From NCBI GenBank assembly GCA_020444045.1, contig JAHLLS010000007.1, positions 124,001 to 188,000 of the forward strand: DNA of 64,000 bases. The letters run 5' to 3'. Position 1 is the first letter of the stretch. Each line of letters begins with the position of its first letter. The position numbers were made by a program, and so were the translations under genes. Below the pieces are notes generated by a model, which saw only the letters and a program-made list of their open reading frames with translations, did no database searches and was not told the DNA's origin. The stretch is from Deltaproteobacteria bacterium (lineage in GTDB: Bacteria > Desulfobacterota > Desulfobacteria > Desulfobacterales > UBA5852). This document shows positions 58,423-64,000 of this stretch, piece by piece.

Positions 58423-59638
58423 AATCCATCACCAGTGCCCGCAATGCGGCGCACCGGCGACGCTTCTGGAATCCGATCGTCTGTTTTCCTGCGCGTACTG
58501 CCGTGTGAAATCCTACCTGTTGACGCGGGGGCATCTTCAGTACCATTTGCCCCATAAAGCACCAGCGGAACGCGAATTGATTTACTTCCCCTACTGGCGC
58601 TTTAAAGGCATGCTGTTTTCCTGTCTTCCGGCCAACACCCACGACCAGTTCATCGACACAAGCCACCAGGCCTGCCCCTCACCGCACTTTCCGGTGTCGT
58701 TGGGGCTTCGGAGCCAGGCCCTCACCCTCGGCGTGGTCACGGCCGATACGCCCGGTCATTTCATTTCCCCTCAAATGCCCCTGGATGATGTCATGACGGT
58801 TTTCAGCCGCCGCTTCAACCGTGCATTGGCGCAGCCCCTGCTCCACCAGGCCCAGATCGGAGAAACGGTGAGTATGATCTATGCGCCGTATTATCGGGAC
58901 CGCACCATCGTCGATGCAGTTCTCAATCAGCCTCTGCAAATAGGCAATGCAAGCTCGTTTGATCCGAGCGACTTCCCCGGCGGCCCTCCGGCCACCCGCT
59001 TTCATTTTGTTCCCACCCTCTGCCCGAACTGCGGCTGGGATCTTGATGGCGCCAGTGACGCCCAGGTGCTCCACTGTCATCACTGCCACTCCGTCTGGCA
59101 GCCCAGCCGCGCAGGCTTCACCGCGGTTCCCTGCGCCCACAGCCGAACCAATGACCCCAAGCCGGTCTATCTGCCTTTCTGGCGCATCCAAGCGGATGTC
59201 AGCGGCACCGACTTGATGTCCTATGCCGATCTTGTCCGATTGGCCAACCTGCCGAAAGCGGTGATAAAAACATGGGAGAGCATCCCGTTTCGATTTTGGT
59301 CGCCGGCCTTCAAGGTCCGGTCCCGCGTTTTTCTGCGCTTGCTGCACGTTTTTTCAACGGCGCTGCCGCCGGAAAACCTTGACCGGTCGGTTCCCGAACA
59401 CCGCTGCCTGACCGCCAATCTTCCCTTGAGCGAAGCCATGCAAACCCTGCGGGTCACCCTGGCGGGGCTCATCAGACCTCTGGAACGCGTGGCGGAACTG
59501 CTTCCCCAGATCACCGTCAAACCGCGCAAAGCCCTTCTTGTTTACCTGCCTTTTGAAGATCGTCCCCATGAATTGGTGCATGGTCCGCTCAACATGGCCA
59601 TCAACAAGCATCAGCTTTCCCTGTCCTGGAATTTATAG
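58379..59638 (+). CDS. zinc-ribbon protein partnered with the SPFH gene
   Basis: A 419-residue protein of unknown function. It has an N-terminal zinc ribbon (CPQCGAPATLLESDRLFSCAYC, about residues 20-41) and a second in the middle (LCPNCGWDLDGASDAQVLHCHHCHSVWQP, about 215-243). Each is followed by a related segment with YFPYWRFKG or YLPFWRIQA, so the protein looks like two copies of a ribbon-plus-strand module. It lacks membrane helices despite the (F/L)P(Y/F)WR pattern found in membrane-associated zinc-ribbon proteins. The start may be ATG 58379 or GTG 58403; both overlap the SPFH gene, so the products are probably made together. Confidence 0.7.
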   Translation: MLSIATRAVKNSDLKIHHQCPQCGAPATLLESDRLFSCAYCRVKSYLLTRGHLQYHLPHKAPAERELIYFPYWRFKGMLFSCLPANTHDQFIDTSHQACPSPHFPVSLGLRSQALTLGVVTADTPGHFISPQMPLDDVMTVFSRRFNRALAQPLLHQAQIGETVSMIYAPYYRDRTIVDAVLNQPLQIGNASSFDPSDFPGGPPATRFHFVPTLCPNCGWDLDGASDAQVLHCHHCHSVWQPSRAGFTAVPCAHSRTNDPKPVYLPFWRIQADVSGTDLMSYADLVRLANLPKAVIKTWESIPFRFWSPAFKVRSRVFLRLLHVFSTALPPENLDRSVPEHRCLTANLPLSEAMQTLRVTLAGLIRPLERVAELLPQITVKPRKALLVYLPFEDRPHELVHGPLNMAINKHQLSLSWNL

Positions 59639-59779
59639 CCCCAACGTTCTGGGAATCTTTCGCCGGATCGGTGCGTGCTCCTGGAGACGTGGTTAAAGCA
59701 GGTCCCGAAAGAGCGGTCCTGGGGCAATTTGTGACGTTTTGGGTCGGATGTGAGAACGGATGGGATTGCGCCAACGATA

Positions 59780-60985
59780 TCAGCAGAACATCAAGGTATA
59801 GCCCGCATCGTGCAAAGCGGATTCGATTTCCACGACATGCCCTTCCCCCCGGGTTTCCAACTCCAGTTCGACGGCTGTAATGTTAACCGGAAAATCACGC
59901 CGCGATCGGTTGTGGTGGATATGCAGCACGTTGGCTTTGTGGTCGGCGATCTGATTGAGCAACCGGGCCAGTGCGCCGGGCACATCCGGCAGCATGACGT
60001 TTACCCGCATGATGCGACCACTCTGGATCAGTCCTTTTCGAATGATCCGCCCCAGCAGCGGGCTGTCCAGGTTGCCGCCGCTGATCAGCAGAACCGTTTT
60101 CTCCCCCGGTTGGAGATCGACCGCGTTGCTCATCAGCGCGGCCAGAGCAACCGCACCGGCACCTTCGGCAACATTTTTCTTGCGTTCCATCAACAGGAGA
60201 ATGGCCGCGGCAATTTGATCCTCCTCGACGACAACCAGCTCATCGACCTGGCCATGGATGATAGCGAACGGTCCGGCACCGGTTTGACGCACGGCGATCC
60301 CGTCGGCGATGGACGTGGCTCCCGGGACTTCGACCACCCGCCCCTTGCGAATCGCTTCTACCGCTGAAGGACACACGGCGGCCTGCACCCCGGTGATCGT
60401 GACCGCAGGTTTAAGGGCTTTCAGGGCGACCGCCATGCCGGCGATAAGGCCCCCGCCGCCGACCGGGATTATCACCCGATCCACGTCGGGGAGTACCTGC
60501 AGGATTTCGAGGGCCACGGTTCCCTGCCCGGCCATGATAAGCGGGTCGTCGAAGGGATGGATAAACATCCGGCCGTCATTGGCCAGTTTCCGGGCGACCA
60601 GCAGACTCTCGGATACCGTCTGCCCTTCCAGCAGAACCTGTCCGCCGTAATTCCGGGTGGCTTCCTGCTTCGAGATAGAGGCCCCCACCGGCATCACGAT
60701 CGTGGCGGGGAGACCGGCTTGACGGGCCGCCAGCGCAACGCCCTGGGCATGATTGCCGGCCGAGGCCGCCACAACGCCATTTTCCGGTATCTGACCGCGT
60801 AGCGCCAAGATCAGATTCATGGCCCCGCGCGCTTTAAACGATCCGGTTTTTTGCAGATTCTCCATCTTGAGATAGATGTCGCCGCCGAACATCTGGCTGA
60901 AAGCCTGCGAAAAAACCAGGGGCGTGGTAAGGATATGGTTTTGGATGCGGTTGGCCGCCGTTTGGATGTCGGAAAGTTCGATCAT
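59780..60985 (-). CDS. ilvA: threonine ammonia-lyase with C-terminal ACT domain
   Basis: A 401-residue PLP enzyme that deaminates threonine to 2-oxobutyrate and ammonia, toward isoleucine or catabolism. PLP lysine is in TGSFKARGAMNLIL (about residue 54), the loop AASAGNHAQGVALAARQ follows, and PVGGGGLIAGMAVALKAL binds phosphate. A single ACT domain closes the protein (about 330-401: VMLPDVPGALARLLNQIADHKANVLHIHHNRS), which marks the one-ACT form found in many anaerobes. It differs from the domain-less dehydratase at 13.0 kb. Confidence 0.93.
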   Translation of the reverse strand: MIELSDIQTAANRIQNHILTTPLVFSQAFSQMFGGDIYLKMENLQKTGSFKARGAMNLILALRGQIPENGVVAASAGNHAQGVALAARQAGLPATIVMPVGASISKQEATRNYGGQVLLEGQTVSESLLVARKLANDGRMFIHPFDDPLIMAGQGTVALEILQVLPDVDRVIIPVGGGGLIAGMAVALKALKPAVTITGVQAAVCPSAVEAIRKGRVVEVPGATSIADGIAVRQTGAGPFAIIHGQVDELVVVEEDQIAAAILLLMERKKNVAEGAGAVALAALMSNAVDLQPGEKTVLLISGGNLDSPLLGRIIRKGLIQSGRIMRVNVMLPDVPGALARLLNQIADHKANVLHIHHNRSRRDFPVNITAVELELETRGEGHVVEIESALHDAGYTLMFC

Positions 60986-61102
60986 GATGAAAGGCCGTTA
61001 TGTTTGAGACCGCATGGCTTGAACAGACCCCTATCGCCTTGGCATCTTTAGGTCTCGCAGGGCCCACGTCCCGTCCCGGTCGGGGCGTCTGCAGCAGACG
61101 GA

Positions 61103-64000
61103 TCAGGAATTGCGGATAATGCCGATGGAGCGCCGGCCGTCGACTTTCACCACCACCGGGCGATTCAGGCGAATGTGAGACAGGAACCGTGTTACCCCCA
61201 TGACGGGACGCGAACTGAACCAACTGGGTTTGATAAAGTCCCCTGTGCCATTGGTGATATTCAGGTAGGTCATACCCAACGACGTCATGTTGTGGAAGAA
61301 ATGCGACCCCTGCGAAGGATCGGCGGTAAACGAGGCGTGTGTCGTTTCGACAATGACCGCTGCACCCGAGATATCCGCCCAGCGCACGGGAATGCCCAGC
61401 CATGAATCAGCGGAACCCCAGCGCCCGGGGCCGATCAGGATGTATTTCCGCCCCTCTTTGGCCAGTGCGGCGTTCAGCCGACTGATCTCCCTTGCAATAT
61501 CGCCGGTCTTGGATGCATCGAAATCGGCCGGTTTGACATAGATAATGTCCGTCAGGTCGCGCAGGACGCCATTGCCGAGGGCATTTTCCGAGTAGCAGAA
61601 ACAGCGCTTGGCTTCTTCCGGCAGGATGTCCACCGGAGCCATGTCGCCCCTGGAAGCCATGGGCCGGATCTGAAGGATCGCCAATTCCGGCGGACCGTCG
61701 CCTTCAGGCGGCAGATTGATGGAAAATTCCACATCGACAGCACAGTCCATCCCCTTCTGGCCGACATCCATGACCGCCGCGAGGATTTCCGGTAGCGGCA
61801 GCGCGCCGTATTTCAGAATGGAGGCAAAGGTCACCACGGGATGCCCACCCGCTGCAACGGTGTCTTTGATCCGGTGTTCATCCGGCAAGTAGGTACTGGC
61901 GACCAGACGCATGAGACCAGGGTCCTCGATATCTATGATGTCGCATTTGACCAGGGCGGATTCCTCATGAACCCCGGTATTCGCCCCGCCGGAATCAGTT
62001 TTTAGACCATAGAATTCCCGCTGGGCGTTTTCCAGAATGTCTTCAACAATGGAAAACTGCGGCAACTGCTGGGGGTACAAAGGGCAAAACCTCAGGGAAC
62101 GTTCGCCATCAACCACGGACTTGCCCAGTCCAACGGCGATATTGGCGATGCCGTCTTCCGGTTTCATCGGCCCCATGGGGTAGTAATTATAGGACTGGGC
62201 GACACCGGAAATGGCCGGGAAAAAGAGATCGCCGTAGGGGCGGCCCACCAACCGTTGAATAATCACGGCCATTTTCTCTTCATCCGGCTTTTGCAGCGCG
62301 CGTGCGGCAAAAGCGCGTGGTTCCTCAAAGAAAGTGGATGCCAGAACAAGCTTAACGGCACGGACGAGTTCATCGAGCCGCGTTTCAGGGTCAGGCTGGT
62401 TGTTAGGCAGCATGTAGGTTTTGTAAATACCGGCATAGGGACGGGATTGCGAATCTTCCAGCAAACTCGATGATCGCACGGCCAGGGGATACGGCGTCTT
62501 TTCGATGACGGCCTTTAAGTCCGCATGGACGGCCTCCGGTAATTGACCGGCTAGAAACTGCTCGGCGATTTCCCTGTCCGTCATGGTTGTCCGTGAATAG
62601 ACATCCAGCTGATTGGCTTCCACAAAGGCCTCGAACACATCCGTGGTGAGGACCAGTGTGTCGGGGACATAAATGCGTACATCCGGAAAACGTTTGACCA
62701 GATCGGATTCCGGGTTGATCTGAGAAGCCAGGAACACCAGCCCCCTTGCTTTCCCTCCCATCGAGCCATGGCCAATCTTCATAAATCCCGTCAAGGCCGT
62801 CGGGTCATTCCGATCAAAATCGGTGACGATCCTTGTCTGCCGCGTAATTTGACGTACCTGCAGGGTTTCTTCCAACATCCGTCGCACACGGTCCGGGCGG
62901 TCCATGGTTTCTTCGCAAAGCCGATGCTGAAGGTGATCCGCCAGAACGATCTCCCCTCGGGCGTAGAGCCAGCGGCACAGGGCTGGCGTCTTGACAACAT
63001 CCATGAGGGCATCATCCGGGATATCCCGCAACATGTCCCTGAGTTGGTTGAAGGATCGTGCGCGTCCGATTTCTTTTTGGTTCCGGTCTTTGAAAACGAA
63101 GTCACCAAAGCCGAAAAACTGTCGGCCGTAATCCACCAATGTCAGCTGCAGATGCGCTTCCGTGGCGTTGACGGCCACGGCATGGCATGCTTCCGCAGCC
63201 TTTCCGTCATCCCCATTCTCCGTTAGGAATAAAAAGGGAAGATCCGGACTCTCGGCACGCACCATTTTAAGAAGTTCCAACCCCATGCGGGCTTCCGGGC
63301 GGCATTCGCGACCGAGCGTGGAAGACCCGATCACCCCCATCAAATAGGGTTTATACTGGCGGAAAAGCCGCTCGGCGGCTTCGAAATGGTCGGCGATGAT
63401 CACCTTGGGGCGGGTCTGGCGGATAATCAAACGGTCTTCCTCATCCAACCCCTCTTCCAGGGCGGCTTCGTTCTGGGTCATGATTTCTCGATAGAGCACC
63501 GGCAGCAATGCGGACAACTGCTCCTGGGAACTCTCCGCCAGCAGGATCACCCGGATGCCGGCCCGTTCTGTATCCAGCTTGACGTTTTGCAGGTCTTCCA
63601 CACATTTGATCATCGACATGGACAGATCCGCATCGCCGGACCAGGAGAAAATGTGATCGATGCCCGGTATGCGCCCAATTTCAGGAACACAGTACAGGGG
63701 GGGCACCGGATTGTGGGTCAGCATGAGTACCGGCAGGTTGGGCCAACGCGACTTTATCTTCCGCCCCAGTCCAAATGCGTCCATACCGGCCAAGCGGTAC
63801 ATGGTGATGACCATGTCGAAATCCTGCTGGTCGAGCAGACGCATGGCTTCGTCCGCCGATGCCGCCCATGTGACCCGCGGGGGACGACTGAGGTTCAGCC
63901 CACGATATTCCCGCACGATACGCTCGGCCAGGCGGCAATCCTCGTTGATGATGCAGGCATCATAGAGATTGGAAATCAAGAGGACATCTTTGATGCGCCG
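61103..64000 (-). CDS. pseudo-receiver fused to PEP/pyruvate-binding (PPDK N-type) domain, 5' end cut by window edge
   Basis: At least 965 residues; the frame is still open at 64000, so the true start lies outside (RRIKDVLLISNLYDAC is the first legible part). Residues about 1-130 and 150-290 look like receiver folds, but in the first the phospho-acceptor aspartate is replaced (DMVITMYRLAGMD). The rest is a PPDK/PEP-synthase N-terminal ATP-grasp domain (MKIGHGSMGGKARGLVFL, PLAVRSSSLLEDSQSRPYAGIYKTY, VDVEFSINLPP, AILQIRPM). The swivelling phospho-histidine and PEP-binding TIM-barrel domains of PEP synthase are absent, so it cannot do the whole reaction alone. Confidence 0.85.
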   Translation of the reverse strand, partial: RRIKDVLLISNLYDACIINEDCRLAERIVREYRGLNLSRPPRVTWAASADEAMRLLDQQDFDMVITMYRLAGMDAFGLGRKIKSRWPNLPVLMLTHNPVPPLYCVPEIGRIPGIDHIFSWSGDADLSMSMIKCVEDLQNVKLDTERAGIRVILLAESSQEQLSALLPVLYREIMTQNEAALEEGLDEEDRLIIRQTRPKVIIADHFEAAERLFRQYKPYLMGVIGSSTLGRECRPEARMGLELLKMVRAESPDLPFLFLTENGDDGKAAEACHAVAVNATEAHLQLTLVDYGRQFFGFGDFVFKDRNQKEIGRARSFNQLRDMLRDIPDDALMDVVKTPALCRWLYARGEIVLADHLQHRLCEETMDRPDRVRRMLEETLQVRQITRQTRIVTDFDRNDPTALTGFMKIGHGSMGGKARGLVFLASQINPESDLVKRFPDVRIYVPDTLVLTTDVFEAFVEANQLDVYSRTTMTDREIAEQFLAGQLPEAVHADLKAVIEKTPYPLAVRSSSLLEDSQSRPYAGIYKTYMLPNNQPDPETRLDELVRAVKLVLASTFFEEPRAFAARALQKPDEEKMAVIIQRLVGRPYGDLFFPAISGVAQSYNYYPMGPMKPEDGIANIAVGLGKSVVDGERSLRFCPLYPQQLPQFSIVEDILENAQREFYGLKTDSGGANTGVHEESALVKCDIIDIEDPGLMRLVASTYLPDEHRIKDTVAAGGHPVVTFASILKYGALPLPEILAAVMDVGQKGMDCAVDVEFSINLPPEGDGPPELAILQIRPMASRGDMAPVDILPEEAKRCFCYSENALGNGVLRDLTDIIYVKPADFDASKTGDIAREISRLNAALAKEGRKYILIGPGRWGSADSWLGIPVRWADISGAAVIVETTHASFTADPSQGSHFFHNMTSLGMTYLNITNGTGDFIKPSWFSSRPVMGVTRFLSHIRLNRPVVVKVDGRRSIGIIRNS

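Overview
The window looks like chromosome from a Desulfobacterota (deltaproteobacterial) anaerobe, most likely a relative of Desulfosarcina within Desulfobacterales. This is inferred from gene content: ferredoxin-linked indolepyruvate oxidoreductase, ADP-forming acyl-CoA synthetase, paired phenylacetate-CoA ligases with an ACT protein and a Liv transporter, large hybrid sensor kinases, and decayed four-helix-bundle cassettes. No rRNA, CRISPR array, prophage or intact insertion sequence was seen. Most genes lie on the minus strand.

Layout. 1-18.8 kb is an amino-acid uptake and breakdown region, all minus. It holds a polar amino-acid ABC operon cut by the window edge (with DUF3830 and DUF6282 proteins), then an operon of IclR regulator, ADP-forming acyl-CoA synthetase, IorA, IorB, aminotransferase and Asp/Glu racemase. 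Next come DUF296 plus PhzF, threonine dehydratase plus RidA, a complete second amino-acid ABC transporter, and an unknown protein. 19.1-24.3 kb holds tRNA-Leu(UAA), an unknown Rossmann protein, a small transposon-like element, Maf, a PLP-binding YggS protein, QueH and an M48 peptidase. 24.4-30.2 kb holds a hybrid sensor kinase and a GAF-fused GspE/PilB ATPase. 30.4-38.9 kb is one long minus-strand operon (paaK, ACT protein, livKHMGF, second paaK), headed by what looks like a phenylalanine leader-peptide attenuator. 39-53 kb is housekeeping: crotonase, DMT transporter, AMIN amidase, MutS, UPF0280, HD dNTPase, ATP-grasp, two envelope lipoprotein candidates and an RpoH-type sigma factor. 53-64 kb holds tRNA-Arg(UCU), a second hybrid kinase, a ParM-like actin, an SPFH/zinc-ribbon pair, IlvA with ACT domain, and the start-truncated gene for a pseudo-receiver fused to a PEP/pyruvate-binding domain.

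How it works together (inference). Amino acids enter through the ABC systems. They are transaminated or deaminated to 2-oxo acids, oxidised by Ior to acyl-CoA with reduced ferredoxin, and the thioester is cashed in for ATP by the ADP-forming synthetase. RidA cleans up the enamine products of the dehydratase. Three promoters in the 14-19 kb stretch share a 17-bp palindrome at nearly identical distance from a perfect TTGACA box, which suggests one regulon, possibly of the nearby IclR protein.

The most interesting signals are not ordinary genes. They are the Phe-rich leader with two tandem terminators before paaK, the three-promoter operator set, perfect hairpins at all three binding-protein/permease junctions, a 177-bp element with 13-bp terminal repeats and 8-bp target duplications, and two decayed four-helix-bundle cassettes with related 5' flanks. 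All family names come from reading the protein sequences by eye; no database search was run.
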